Shown: positions 1 through 7,347, counted from the stretch's first letter. The stretch is DNA of 13,384 nt from Microbacteriaceae bacterium UBA4731 (GCA_002404115.1 DHJB01000079.1:14747-28130), one strand, 5' to 3'. Numbers and translations: made by a program. Notes: generated by a model not told the origin, from the letters alone.

Positions 1-36
1 CAGGCTGAAGGCCAGGCGGAAGGCCAGGCTGAAAGG
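1..36. repeat. Three tandem 12-bp units at the window edge
   Basis: Three near-identical 12-mers stand head to tail: caggctgaaggc, caggcggaaggc and caggctgaaagg. Plus frame 1 reads QAEGQAEGQAER and stops at TAG 37-39. Plus frame 2 reads a Lys/Arg/Ala-rich peptide that stays open to TAG 122-124. On the minus strand an ATG at 70-68 opens a Gln/Pro/Gly-rich reading. So the repeat could belong to the tail of an upstream co-directional gene or to the N-terminus of a divergent one. Third-position GC is highest in plus frame 2 for the first 20 or so codons, but no reading is convincing. Just downstream, GGGCAG (47-52) and CTGCCC (54-59) form a 13-bp odd palindrome. Confidence 0.5.
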
Positions 37-140
37 TAGCCTGACCGGGCAGCCTGCCCTGAGCGAACATGAGAGTCATCCCAGCAGCGCGTGTCTAGGA
101 TGGAGACTGACCCTGACTTATTAGAGCAAGAGGCCAATCA

Positions 141-3032
141 GTGACGTCATCATCCGCCACAACCGCTCCCCGACGGAGCCGAGCCCCGCTCGCCATTACG
201 GCAGCGATCATCGCCGGGCTGGTGGTCCTGTTCTTCATCTTCGCCGGGCTATACGCCGACGTGCTCTGGTTCGACCAGCTCGGATTCCTGAGCGTGCTCA
301 CCAAGCAGTGGTTCGCCGGCTCCGCATTGTTCCTGGTCGGATTCATCGCCATGGCGGTCCCGGTGTGGGTGAGCATCCAGCTTGCCTACCGGCTGCGCCC
401 CGTCTACGCGAAACTCAACTCGCAACTCGACCGGTACCAGCAGGTCATCGAGCCCCTGCGGCGCCTCGCCATGTACGGCATCCCGGCCCTGCTCGGCCTC
501 TTCGCCGGCGTGGCAGCTTCCACTCGCTGGGAGACGGTCCTGATGTGGCTGAACCGCACGCAGGTGGGCCGGGTCGACCCGCAGTTCCACCTTGACATCT
601 CGTTCTACCTGTTCGACCTGCCGTTCTACCACTCCGCGCTCGGCTTCGCTTCGGCGGTCGTGCTCATCTCCGGGCTCGTCGCGATCGCGACGAGCTACCT
701 TTACGGCGCCATCCGCGTCGGCGGCCGGGTGCTCCTCGTCTCCCGGTCGGCGCGCATCCAGATCGCCGTCACCGCGAGTGTCTACCTGCTCGTTCAGGCC
801 GCCAGCATCTGGCTCGACCAGTATTCGACCCTCGGCGACACGAACGAGCTGATCACCGGAGCCGGCTACACCGACGTCAACGCGACCATCCCCGGCCGCG
901 CCATCCTCTCCGGCATCGCCGCCGTGGTGGCCCTGCTCTTCATCGTGACCGCGGTCATCGGCCGCTGGCGCCTGCCCGTTGTCGGCACCGCCCTGCTGAT
1001 CGTCACCAGCCTGCTCATCGGCTCGCTCTACCCGTGGATCGTGCAGCGGTTCCAGGTCGTCCCGAGCGCCAAGACGCTCGAGGCCCCCTATATCGAGCGC
1101 AATATCAAGCTGACCAGGGATGCCTACGGCGTCGCCGGCGTGAAGGAGGTCCCGTACAACGCGACCACCACGGCCGAGCCGGGCGCCCTGCGCGCCGACG
1201 CCGCGACCACCGCCAACATCCGCATCCTCGACCCGGCGCTGGTGAGCGATTCCTTCGCCCAGCTCGAGCAGTTCAAGCAGTACTACCAGTTCCCGAACAA
1301 CCTCGACGTGGACCGGTACACGATCAACGGCAAGTCCCAGGACACCGTCGTTTCCGTGCGCGACCTCAGCCTCGCCGGGCTCGGTTCCGGTGCGACCTGG
1401 GTGAACACGAACGTGGTCTACACCCACGGCTACGGTGTTGTGGCGGCCTACGGCAACCAGCGCTCGGCCGACGGCCAGCCGGTGTTCCTGGAATCCGGCA
1501 TCCCGACGAAGGGCGCGTTCGGCAAGTACGAGCCGCGCGTGTACTTCGGCGAGAACTCGCCGCCGGTGTCCATCGTCGGTGCGCCAACGGGCACCAAACC
1601 CGTGGAGCTCGACTACCCGTCGGGCACAGGGGGGGCCCAGGAGACCTACACGACCTTCACCGGGAACGGCGGACCCAAGCTCGACAACCCCTTCAACAAG
1701 CTGATCTACGCGCTCAAGTTCCAGTCGGAGCAGATCTTCCTGTCCGACTCGGTGAACGCGAAGTCGCAGATCCTCTACGACCGTGACCCCGTCACGCGCG
1801 TGAAGAAGGTTGCCCCGTACCTCACCCTCGACTCCGACGCGTACCCGTCCGTTGTCGACGGCCGGGTCAAGTGGATCATCGACGGCTACACGACCTCCGA
1901 CAGCTACCCGTACTCCACCCCGGTCGGCCTGAGCGATGCGATCGCCGACACGGAGACGCCCGCGCAGCCGTTCGCGCTCGACAAGATCAACTACATGCGC
2001 AACTCGGTCAAGGCCGTCGTCGACGCCTACGACGGTTCGGTCACCCTGTACGCCTGGGATGCCAAGGAACCGCTCCTGCAGACCTGGCAGAAGATCTTCC
2101 CGTCGACGCTGAAGCCGATGAGCCAGATGAGCGGCGACCTGATGAGCCACGTGCGCTACCCGGCCGACCTGTTCAAGGTTCAGCGCGCCATCCTCGGCCA
2201 GTACCACGTGACCGACGCAGGTTCGTTCTACTCCAAGAACGACGCGTGGATCACGCCTGACGATCCCACCTCGCCGGCCGGGGCCACCACACTGCAGCCG
2301 CCGTACTACCTGACGATGCAGATGCCGGGCCAGAAGAAGCCGTCGTTCTCGCTGTATTCGACGTACATCCCGGATGCGACGGGTACCACCAGCCGAAGCG
2401 TGCTCACCGGCTACCTTGCCGTGGATGCGGATGCCGGGTCGACCGACGGTAAACGCGCGAGCGGCTATGGAACCCTCAGGCTGCTCACGCTGCCGAAGGA
2501 AGACACGGTGCCAGGGCCGGGCCAGGTGCAGAACAAGTTCAACGGTGACCCCGCCGTGTCCACCCAGCTGAACCTGCTCAAGCAGGGCCAGTCGAAGGTG
2601 CTCAACGGCAACCTGCTGACGCTGCCGGTCGGCGGGGGACTGCTGTACGTGCAGCCGGTCTACGTGCAGTCGACGGGTAACACCAGCTATCCGCTGCTGC
2701 AGAAGGTGCTCGTGGCGTTCGGCGACCAGATCGCCTTCGAGGACACCCTTGACAAGGCCCTCGACGTACTCTTCGGCGGGAACTCCGGCGCGAGCGCGGG
2801 AGACACCGGCGTGCCGCCGACCAGCACGACGCCGGGCGGCACCACGACTCCGCCGTCGTCGACCGGCAACGCGGCAAAGGATGCCCAGCTGAAGTCGCTG
2901 CTCCAGGTCGCGAAGCAGGCCCTCGCCGAGAAGCAGGCGGCGCTGGCCGCCGGCGACTTCACGGCGTACGGCGTGGCCGACAAGAGGCTCTCCGACACCA
3001 TCGCGAAGATGCTCACCCTGCTCGGCCAGTAG
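141..3032 (+). CDS. UPF0182 family membrane protein
   Basis: This is a 963-residue integral membrane protein of the UPF0182 family, conserved in Actinobacteria and without an assigned biochemical function. About seven hydrophobic segments are visible near residues 17-38, 60-82, 108-128, 164-190, 206-224, 255-273 and 279-300. A family hallmark, DPQFHLDISFYLFDLPFY, lies at 146-163 in the loop after the third segment. The large hydrophilic domain from about 305 to 885 is probably extracytoplasmic and begins with NIKLTRDAYG (321-330). A Pro/Thr/Ser/Gly linker (about 885-912) precedes a charged, Ala-rich helical tail (913-963) that could pack or oligomerise. The GTG start at 141 is supported by AAGAGG at 128-133, 7 nt upstream. 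A G7 run near 1629-1635 does not break the frame. A weak -10-like TAGGAT lies at 96-101. The family call is secure; the role is unknown. Confidence 0.92.
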   Translation: MTSSSATTAPRRSRAPLAITAAIIAGLVVLFFIFAGLYADVLWFDQLGFLSVLTKQWFAGSALFLVGFIAMAVPVWVSIQLAYRLRPVYAKLNSQLDRYQQVIEPLRRLAMYGIPALLGLFAGVAASTRWETVLMWLNRTQVGRVDPQFHLDISFYLFDLPFYHSALGFASAVVLISGLVAIATSYLYGAIRVGGRVLLVSRSARIQIAVTASVYLLVQAASIWLDQYSTLGDTNELITGAGYTDVNATIPGRAILSGIAAVVALLFIVTAVIGRWRLPVVGTALLIVTSLLIGSLYPWIVQRFQVVPSAKTLEAPYIERNIKLTRDAYGVAGVKEVPYNATTTAEPGALRADAATTANIRILDPALVSDSFAQLEQFKQYYQFPNNLDVDRYTINGKSQDTVVSVRDLSLAGLGSGATWVNTNVVYTHGYGVVAAYGNQRSADGQPVFLESGIPTKGAFGKYEPRVYFGENSPPVSIVGAPTGTKPVELDYPSGTGGAQETYTTFTGNGGPKLDNPFNKLIYALKFQSEQIFLSDSVNAKSQILYDRDPVTRVKKVAPYLTLDSDAYPSVVDGRVKWIIDGYTTSDSYPYSTPVGLSDAIADTETPAQPFALDKINYMRNSVKAVVDAYDGSVTLYAWDAKEPLLQTWQKIFPSTLKPMSQMSGDLMSHVRYPADLFKVQRAILGQYHVTDAGSFYSKNDAWITPDDPTSPAGATTLQPPYYLTMQMPGQKKPSFSLYSTYIPDATGTTSRSVLTGYLAVDADAGSTDGKRASGYGTLRLLTLPKEDTVPGPGQVQNKFNGDPAVSTQLNLLKQGQSKVLNGNLLTLPVGGGLLYVQPVYVQSTGNTSYPLLQKVLVAFGDQIAFEDTLDKALDVLFGGNSGASAGDTGVPPTSTTPGGTTTPPSSTGNAAKDAQLKSLLQVAKQALAEKQAALAAGDFTAYGVADKRLSDTIAKMLTLLGQ

Positions 3033-3042
3033 GCCGCTTCCC

Positions 3043-3124
3043 CCTTCGCCGACTTTGACACTTCCGGTCGAGATTGCCCCGCGTACAGGGCAATCTCGAC
3101 CGAAACGGACAAAGTCGGCGAAGG
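3043..3124. repeat. 82-bp near-perfect palindrome (candidate REP-type element)
   Basis: The outer arms CCTTCGCCGACTTTG (3043-3057) and CAAAGTCGGCGAAGG (3110-3124) are perfect 15-bp reverse complements. The inner arms GGTCGAGATTGCCC (3066-3079) and GGGCAATCTCGACC (3088-3101) are perfect over 14 bp. An 8-nt mismatched patch separates outer from inner arms on each side, and the loop is 8 nt (3080-3087). As RNA it would form a very stable hairpin 11 nt after the UPF0182 stop codon. It could insulate that transcript from the tRNA gene or protect its 3' end. No T-run follows, so it is not a classical intrinsic terminator. The arm length and bulged layout suggest a dispersed palindromic repeat. Confidence 0.85.
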
Positions 3125-3172
3125 AATCGGCTCGGAAGGCGCGATCGGGTCAAGGGGCCTGTGGGGCTGTGG

Positions 3173-3178
3173 TAGATT
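3173..3178 (+). promoter_or_regulatory. Probable -10 element of the tRNA-fMet gene
   Basis: TAGATT fits the TAnnnT form of an actinobacterial -10 box. It lies 11 nt before the first base of the mature tRNA, which would give a 5' leader of only about 4-6 nt for RNase P to remove. No good TTGACA-like box lies 16-19 bp upstream, so the assignment rests on the -10 and its position. Confidence 0.35.
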
Positions 3179-3189
3179 AGTTCTTGTAG

Positions 3190-3263
3190 CGCGGGGTGGA
3201 GCAGTTCGGTAGCTCGCTGGGCTCATAACCCAGAGGTCGTAGGTTCAAATCCTGCCCCCGCAA
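3190..3263 (+). tRNA. Initiator tRNA-fMet, anticodon CAT
   Basis: The cloverleaf folds fully. The acceptor arm is CGCGGGG (3190-3196) against CCCCGCA (3256-3262). The anticodon stem is CTGGG/CCCAG (3217-3221, 3229-3233) around loop CTCATAA with anticodon CAT at 3224-3226. The T arm is GTAGG-TTCAAAT-CCTGC (3239-3255). Two initiator hallmarks are present: the unpaired C1/A72 at the end of the acceptor stem and three consecutive G:C pairs at the base of the anticodon stem. The discriminator base is A3263. CCA is not encoded (ACA follows), so it must be added after transcription. A strong terminator follows directly, so the gene is probably a single-gene transcript. Confidence 0.97.
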
Positions 3264-3270
3264 CAAAAGG

Positions 3271-3305
3271 AACCCCCGGAATCATTGCGATTCCGGGGGT
3301 TTTGT
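3271..3305 (+). terminator. Intrinsic terminator after tRNA-fMet
   Basis: AACCCCCGGAATC (3271-3283) pairs perfectly over 13 bp with GATTCCGGGGGTT (3289-3301). The loop is 5 nt and the sequence runs on into TTTTGTC. The A-rich stretch AAAAGG just upstream could also pair partly with the T tract. It ends the tRNA transcript and insulates the next gene, which has its own promoter 50 bp on. Confidence 0.88.
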
Positions 3306-3352
3306 CTTGCCCTCGTTTTGTCTTTCCCTCCCGCGGTCGGGACGTTCGACCC

Positions 3353-3381
3353 TTGACAGGGACCGGCCGCAAAAATAGTTT
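3353..3381 (+). promoter_or_regulatory. Housekeeping-sigma promoter of the beta-CASP nuclease gene
   Basis: A perfect -35 TTGACA (3353-3358) is followed by a 17-bp spacer and a -10 TAGTTT (3376-3381). Transcription would begin near 3388, giving a 5' untranslated leader of about 30 nt that carries the ribosome site of the gene starting at 3418. This is the best promoter in the window. Confidence 0.72.
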
Positions 3382-3417
3382 TGTCGCAACTCCATCGACC
3401 GGTCTGGGGAGATCACC

Positions 3418-4803
3418 GTGGCGGCAGGCTCAGCTTCAACCCTCCAGTTCCTCGGAGCGACCGGAACGGTCACGGGATCGCGCTTCCTCGTGCAATCGGG
3501 GGGCCGCAGGATCCTCGTCGATTGCGGCCTGTTCCAGGGGTACAAGCAGCTCCGCGACCGCAACCGTCGCCCCTTCCCGGTCGACCCGGCCTCGATCGAT
3601 GCTGTGCTCCTGACCCACGCGCACCTCGACCACTCCGGGTACATCCCTGCCCTCGTGCGCGACGGTTTCGCCGGGCCCGTTTACGCCACACTGGGAACCA
3701 CCGAGCTGAGCGGGCTCCTGCTGCCCGACAGCGGCCACCTCCTCGAGGAGGAGGCGGCCTTCGCGAAGAAACGCAAGTCGTCCCGGCACGAGAATCCGCG
3801 GCCGCTCTACACGGCGGACGACGCCCTCGCCTCCCTCGACTCCTTCCTGGTGCAGGGCTTCGACAAGGAACGCGACCTCGGCGGCGGCATCCGTGCCACG
3901 TTCGTCCCGGCCGGCCACATTCTCGGGGCGTCCCAGGTCCACCTCCGGGTGGGCGACACCACCCTCCACTTCACCGGTGACCTCGGCCGTCCCGACGACC
4001 CCCTCATGAAACCCCCTCGGCCGCTCGAGGCGACGGACATCCTCGTATCTGAGTCGACCTACGGCGACCGGAAACACTCGCCGGTTGACCCGGAAAATGC
4101 CCTGGGCGACGTCATCCGGCGGGTGGCCAAACGCGGCGGCGTCGTCGTGATCCCCGCGTTCGCCGTCGGCCGGTCGGAAACCGTGCTGCTGCACCTGTCG
4201 CGCCTGCGCGACCGCGGTGAGATCCCGGCCATCCCGATCTTCCTCAACAGCCCGATGGCGATCAATGCCTCCGGCATCTACCAGCATCACTCGAATGAGC
4301 ACCGGCTCGCGCCCGACGAATTCGACAGAATGTACGGTCTGGCCAAACTGGTGCACACCGTCGACGAATCGAAACTGCTCAATCTGCGCGGTGGGCCGAT
4401 GATCATCATCTCGGCCAGCGGGATGCTCACCGGCGGCCGGGTGCTGCACCACGTTGCCGCGTACGGGTCCGACCGGAAGAACGCCATCGTCCTCACCGGC
4501 TACCAGGCCGGCGGCACGCGCGGCGCCGCGCTCCTGCGGGGAGACGATCACCTGCGCATCTACGGGCGGGACATACCGATCAATGCCGAGGTGGTCGCAC
4601 TGCAGGGCCTCTCGGCCCACGCGGACTCCGACGAGATCATCCAATGGATGCGAACAGCCCCGAGTGCCCCGGTCATGACGTACATCGTCCATGGGGAACC
4701 CGAATCGTCCGATGCCCTGCGGTATCGGATGAAGCACGACCTCGGCTGGAGCGCGCGGGTGCCGGAGCACCTCGAGACGATCGACCTCGAGGCCCCGCAC
4801 TGA
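3418..4803 (+). CDS. Beta-CASP metallo-beta-lactamase ribonuclease (CPSF-like)
   Basis: This 461-residue protein has the build of bacterial beta-CASP RNases: a metallo-beta-lactamase fold, an inserted beta-CASP domain and a C-terminal RNA-specificity (RMMBL) segment. The two-zinc site is complete: HAHLDH at 67-72, H167 in GHILG, D188 in FTGDLGR, and the terminal H425 in HGEP. Beta-CASP motifs are also present: E212 in SESTYG, ISASGM (331-336) followed by HH at 344-345, and H401 in SAHAD. It probably processes or degrades RNA in the cytoplasm; an exo- or endonuclease mode cannot be told from sequence. Length is close to single-domain bacterial members such as the Thermus enzyme, and it lacks the long C-terminal domain of RNase J. 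The GTG start has GGGGAG at 3406-3411, 6 nt upstream. It has its own promoter and is followed 89 nt later by the ACT-domain gene. Confidence 0.93.
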   Translation: MAAGSASTLQFLGATGTVTGSRFLVQSGGRRILVDCGLFQGYKQLRDRNRRPFPVDPASIDAVLLTHAHLDHSGYIPALVRDGFAGPVYATLGTTELSGLLLPDSGHLLEEEAAFAKKRKSSRHENPRPLYTADDALASLDSFLVQGFDKERDLGGGIRATFVPAGHILGASQVHLRVGDTTLHFTGDLGRPDDPLMKPPRPLEATDILVSESTYGDRKHSPVDPENALGDVIRRVAKRGGVVVIPAFAVGRSETVLLHLSRLRDRGEIPAIPIFLNSPMAINASGIYQHHSNEHRLAPDEFDRMYGLAKLVHTVDESKLLNLRGGPMIIISASGMLTGGRVLHHVAAYGSDRKNAIVLTGYQAGGTRGAALLRGDDHLRIYGRDIPINAEVVALQGLSAHADSDEIIQWMRTAPSAPVMTYIVHGEPESSDALRYRMKHDLGWSARVPEHLETIDLEAPH

Positions 4804-4892
4804 CCGGCACCGCCCCAGCCGTTGGCGGAGATTTCGCTCGCCCGTGACACCGCCGCAACCTGCCCGTAACGGCGGATGCCCAGAATGGGATC

Positions 4893-5750
4893 ATGAAGCG
4901 GGGGAACGCACGACATCCGGGCACGGCGAAAGCCGGCACGACCCAGCTGGCCTGCCACGAATGCGGCCAGCTGCCTGAGGTCTCCAAGACGCGCATCACC
5001 GTCGCGCATGTGGTGACGATCCTTCCCATCGAACTTGTCGTATACGCCATCGTCGAGCACACGGAACTGCCCTACCTCGCGAAGGTCGGGGTGCTCGCGG
5101 TCACGGCCACGGCGCTCGTCGTCTGGGTGGTCGAACCCTCCGCGCGGAGGCTCCTGCGTTCCTGGCTGCACGCGCCGACCCTGCGCCGCCACCGGAGGCT
5201 CGACACCTCGCCGGCCCTCTGGCGGGTGCGCACCCGGCTGCCGGACGAGCCCGGCGCCCTGGAGCGGATCACCCGTGCCCTGGCCCGGTTGAACGCGAAC
5301 ATCCTCGGCATCCACGTGCATCCGGTCGGCGGCGGCGTGCTCGACGAATTCGTGTTGAGCGCCCCCGGCGAGCTTACCGACGACGACCTGCTCGCCGCCG
5401 TGGCCGCGAGCGGGGGCTGGGACACGCGGGTCTGGCCGACGACGCCGCTCGCCGTGACCGACGGCCAGACCAGGGCCCTGAGCCTCGCGGCCAGGGTCGC
5501 CAGCAACCCCGGCGAGCTGGCCCCCGTCATAGCCGAGCTCCTCGCTGCGGAGATCGTCGTCGACGATCCCGAATCCCCGGAGTCCGGGCCGCGGCCGAAG
5601 GATGGCACCCTGCTCAAGATCCCGACCACCTGGCACGGGCCGCTGCTGTTCGTTCGCCCCGGTGACCCGTTCACGCCGGCCGAGTCGAGCCGCGCGCACC
5701 GCCTCGCCGAACTCGCCGAGGTCGTCGAACTGTCCGACCTTGCCCGTTAG
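4893..5750 (+). CDS. Two-TM protein with an ACT domain, function unknown
   Basis: This 285-residue protein has a hydrophilic N-terminus with a single CxxC (C21, C24), two membrane segments (about 36-54 and 61-81) and a basic patch (84-102). It then has an ACT-type ligand-binding domain at about 111-175, with the typical DEPGALERITRALARLNANI (118-137). A C-terminal region (about 190-285) contains a FVRPGDPFTPAE segment (253-264). ACT domains usually bind amino acids or related small ligands and control an attached or partner protein, so a membrane-tethered sensor is a reasonable inference. No enzyme domain is recognisable. The CxxC is alone, so a zinc ribbon is not supported. The ATG start at 4893 has only a weak ribosome site. 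The TAG stop overlaps the stop of the convergent transporter gene by 4 nt. It may be co-transcribed with the nuclease upstream. Confidence 0.8.
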   Translation: MKRGNARHPGTAKAGTTQLACHECGQLPEVSKTRITVAHVVTILPIELVVYAIVEHTELPYLAKVGVLAVTATALVVWVVEPSARRLLRSWLHAPTLRRHRRLDTSPALWRVRTRLPDEPGALERITRALARLNANILGIHVHPVGGGVLDEFVLSAPGELTDDDLLAAVAASGGWDTRVWPTTPLAVTDGQTRALSLAARVASNPGELAPVIAELLAAEIVVDDPESPESGPRPKDGTLLKIPTTWHGPLLFVRPGDPFTPAESSRAHRLAELAEVVELSDLAR

Positions 5751-7177
5751 GGCAGAACCGGCGCGATGAAGCTGAACGTCATGCCCAGCAGCCAGACCAG
5801 CAACAGCGCCACCGGCAGGTGGAACATGAACTGCAGGAACGTGAAGCCCACCAGGTCGCGGGCCTTGAGCCTGAGCACCGCGAGCAGGGGCAGCATGAAG
5901 AAGGGGTTGATCAGGTTCGGCAGGGCCTCGGCCACGTTGTAGATCTGCACGGTCCAGCCCAGGTTCATGTGCACATCCGTAGCCGCCTGCATGACGTACG
6001 GCGCCTCGACCAGCCACTTGCCGCCGCCTGACGGCACGAAGATCCCGAGGATCACGGTGTAGATGGCGATGACCACAGGGAAGCCCCCGCCGCTGCCCAG
6101 GCTCGTGAAGAACTGGGACAGGTGCTCCGAAACCGACAGCCCACCGTTGCCGACCGCCCTGGTCAGGATCGCAGCCATGGCCGCGTACAGCGGGAACTGA
6201 ACGAGGATGCCGGCGGTCGCCGGCACAGCCTTCGTGACGGCCTGCAAGAAGTTGCGTGGTGTTCCGTGCAGCAGCAGCCCCAGCATCAGGAAGATCAGCA
6301 GGTAGCCGTTCAGGTTGCTGACGACGGCGAGGAGCGGTTTGGTCAGGAACTGCGAGACCAGCCAGCCCAGCGTCATCAGCGCGGCGAGCACCGGCAGCAC
6401 GCGGCTGTATTCGAGCCATTCCCCGGGACGGGTGCGGGGAGCGGCCGGCTCCGGCTGGTCGTTCACGTCGACGCCGAGCTCGAAGGCGGTCTTGATGGCG
6501 TCACCGCGCGGCGCGGAGAAATGGGCGATCACGACGGTCAACGCGATGATAAGGCCGCACATCGTCAAGGACTGCCAGGTGAAGATCGTGGTTCCGAAGT
6601 CCAGGATGCCGGTGATCTTCAGCAGCGCGGGAGGCAGGGAGTCGGCGGTGGCCTGCAGCTGGGCGGCAGAGGAGGACATGCCGAGGGCCCAGACGGCGCC
6701 GAGGCCCATGAAGGCCGCCGCGCCCAGGGCGCGGTAGTCGACCCGCAGGTCCACCCGCCGGGCGATTGCGCGCGCCAGGAGGCCGCCGAAGACCAGGCTG
6801 AGTCCCCAGTTCAGGAAGGAAACGGACATCGACAGGAACGCCACGAAGCTCACGGCGCTGCTCGCGGTCTGCGGCAGTTCGGCGAGCCGGTTGATCAGCC
6901 TGGCCACCGGCGGGGACGTCGCGACGACGTATCCGGTGAGGACGACCATGGCCATCTGCAGGGTGAACGCGGTGAGATCCCAGAAGCCGTTGCCGAAAGC
7001 GTCGACGATGGCCTGCGGGGACGATCCGTTGGCGAGGGCGGCGATGGCCACGATGAGAACGCCGGCGAGGGCGAAGACATAGGCGTCCGGAAACCACTTC
7101 TCCGTCCAGCGGGCGAGCGACTGTGCGGTACGCGCCAGCCCCTTTTCGGACGTGGTTTCTGTTGTGACGGAGGTCAT
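5747..7177 (-). CDS. atoE: Short-chain fatty acid transporter, AtoE family
   Basis: This 476-residue, highly hydrophobic protein with roughly 10-12 membrane segments matches the AtoE/TIGR00366 short-chain fatty acid permease family. Recognisable conserved stretches are SFLNWGLSLVFGGLLAR (120-136), GLGAVWALGMSSSAAQLQAT (158-177), FVPSGGGKWLVEAPYVM (380-396) and NLINPFFMLPLLA (421-433). A hydrophilic cytoplasmic loop at about 222-258 splits the protein into two halves. It probably imports acetoacetate, butyrate or similar acids; the exact substrate cannot be read. The start at 7177 is chosen because a purine tract AAGGAAGAGGA (7187-7197) lies upstream with GAGGA 9 nt from the ATG. An upstream in-frame start would add only a basic, non-conserved leader. 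No acetoacetate-metabolism genes (atoA, atoD) lie nearby. Its stop overlaps that of the ACT-domain gene. Confidence 0.9.
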   Translation of the reverse strand: MTSVTTETTSEKGLARTAQSLARWTEKWFPDAYVFALAGVLIVAIAALANGSSPQAIVDAFGNGFWDLTAFTLQMAMVVLTGYVVATSPPVARLINRLAELPQTASSAVSFVAFLSMSVSFLNWGLSLVFGGLLARAIARRVDLRVDYRALGAAAFMGLGAVWALGMSSSAAQLQATADSLPPALLKITGILDFGTTIFTWQSLTMCGLIIALTVVIAHFSAPRGDAIKTAFELGVDVNDQPEPAAPRTRPGEWLEYSRVLPVLAALMTLGWLVSQFLTKPLLAVVSNLNGYLLIFLMLGLLLHGTPRNFLQAVTKAVPATAGILVQFPLYAAMAAILTRAVGNGGLSVSEHLSQFFTSLGSGGGFPVVIAIYTVILGIFVPSGGGKWLVEAPYVMQAATDVHMNLGWTVQIYNVAEALPNLINPFFMLPLLAVLRLKARDLVGFTFLQFMFHLPVALLLVWLLGMTFSFIAPVLP

Positions 7178-7186
7178 GCGGCTGAA

Positions 7187-7197
7187 TCCTCTTCCTT
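7187..7197 (-). promoter_or_regulatory. Ribosome site fixing the atoE start
   Basis: On the minus strand this is AAGGAAGAGGA, with GAGGA 9 nt before the ATG at 7177. It favours that codon over the upstream start at 7225. Confidence 0.65.
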
Positions 7198-7246
7198 GAG
7201 CGATGCGTCTGGTTCTGGCCCCCAATGGGGATGAGCCGCACTCCGC

Positions 7247-7275
7247 GGGTTAGGGGTGAGGGTCGTGGCTGTCAA
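7247..7275 (-). promoter_or_regulatory. Predicted atoE promoter
   Basis: On the minus strand a perfect -35 TTGACA (7275-7270) is followed by 17 bp and TAACCC (7252-7247). The -10 is weak because it lacks the final T. Transcription would begin near 7240, leaving a leader of about 60 nt that includes a CCCC-AAT-GGGG inverted repeat (7220-7230). The site lies in the 170-bp region shared with the divergent gene at 7348. Confidence 0.42.
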
Positions 7276-7301
7276 TTTGGGCCGGCTACACAGCTCTCAC
7301 C

Positions 7302-7309
7302 TGTAGCGT
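7302..7309 (+). promoter_or_regulatory. Possible extended -10 for the gene at 7348
   Basis: TGTAGCGT combines a TG dinucleotide directly before the hexamer TAGCGT (TAnnnT form). No matching -35 is seen at 16-18 bp. It would give a leader of about 30 nt ending at the strong ribosome site at 7338. A small palindrome CGTG-CA-CACG overlaps its end (7307-7316). Confidence 0.25.
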
Positions 7310-7337
7310 GCACACGACTGCTCATTCCGGCTATCAC

Positions 7338-7343
7338 AGGAGG
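7338..7343 (+). promoter_or_regulatory. Strong ribosome site fixing the start at 7348
   Basis: AGGAGG is a perfect Shine-Dalgarno sequence 4 nt before ATG 7348. It rules out the in-frame upstream ATG at 7225, which would add 41 residues with no family resemblance. Confidence 0.8.
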
Positions 7344-7347
7344 AAAT

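Noticed and set aside
1629..1635. G7 run as a frameshift or pseudogene signal
   Set aside because: The UPF0182 frame is open and family-like on both sides of the run.
249..2207. A 652-codon antisense frame opposite the UPF0182 gene
   Set aside because: Arg/Val/Asp/Gly-rich shadow sequence with no domain, lying opposite a clear membrane protein gene.
3043..3124. Ordinary intrinsic terminator of the UPF0182 gene
   Set aside because: The arms are far longer than needed, with a mismatched patch, and no T-run follows the stem.
4804..4892. Promoter or terminator between the nuclease and ACT genes
   Set aside because: Only a 6-bp CCGCCG/CGGCGG inverted repeat with a wide loop and a poor TTGGCG/TGACAC pair could be found. 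Neither is convincing.
4560..6419. A 619-codon minus-strand frame covering the nuclease end, the ACT gene and part of atoE
   Set aside because: It crosses three well-supported genes in unrelated frames. Its composition is typical of high-GC shadow frames.
7178..7225. Start of atoE at 7225
   Set aside because: Adds a 16-residue basic leader without conservation. The ATG at 7177 has a good ribosome site.
7225..7347. Upstream ATG at 7225 as start of the MDMPI-family gene
   Set aside because: AGGAGG lies just before 7348. The extra 41 residues do not resemble the family and would cross the predicted atoE promoter.
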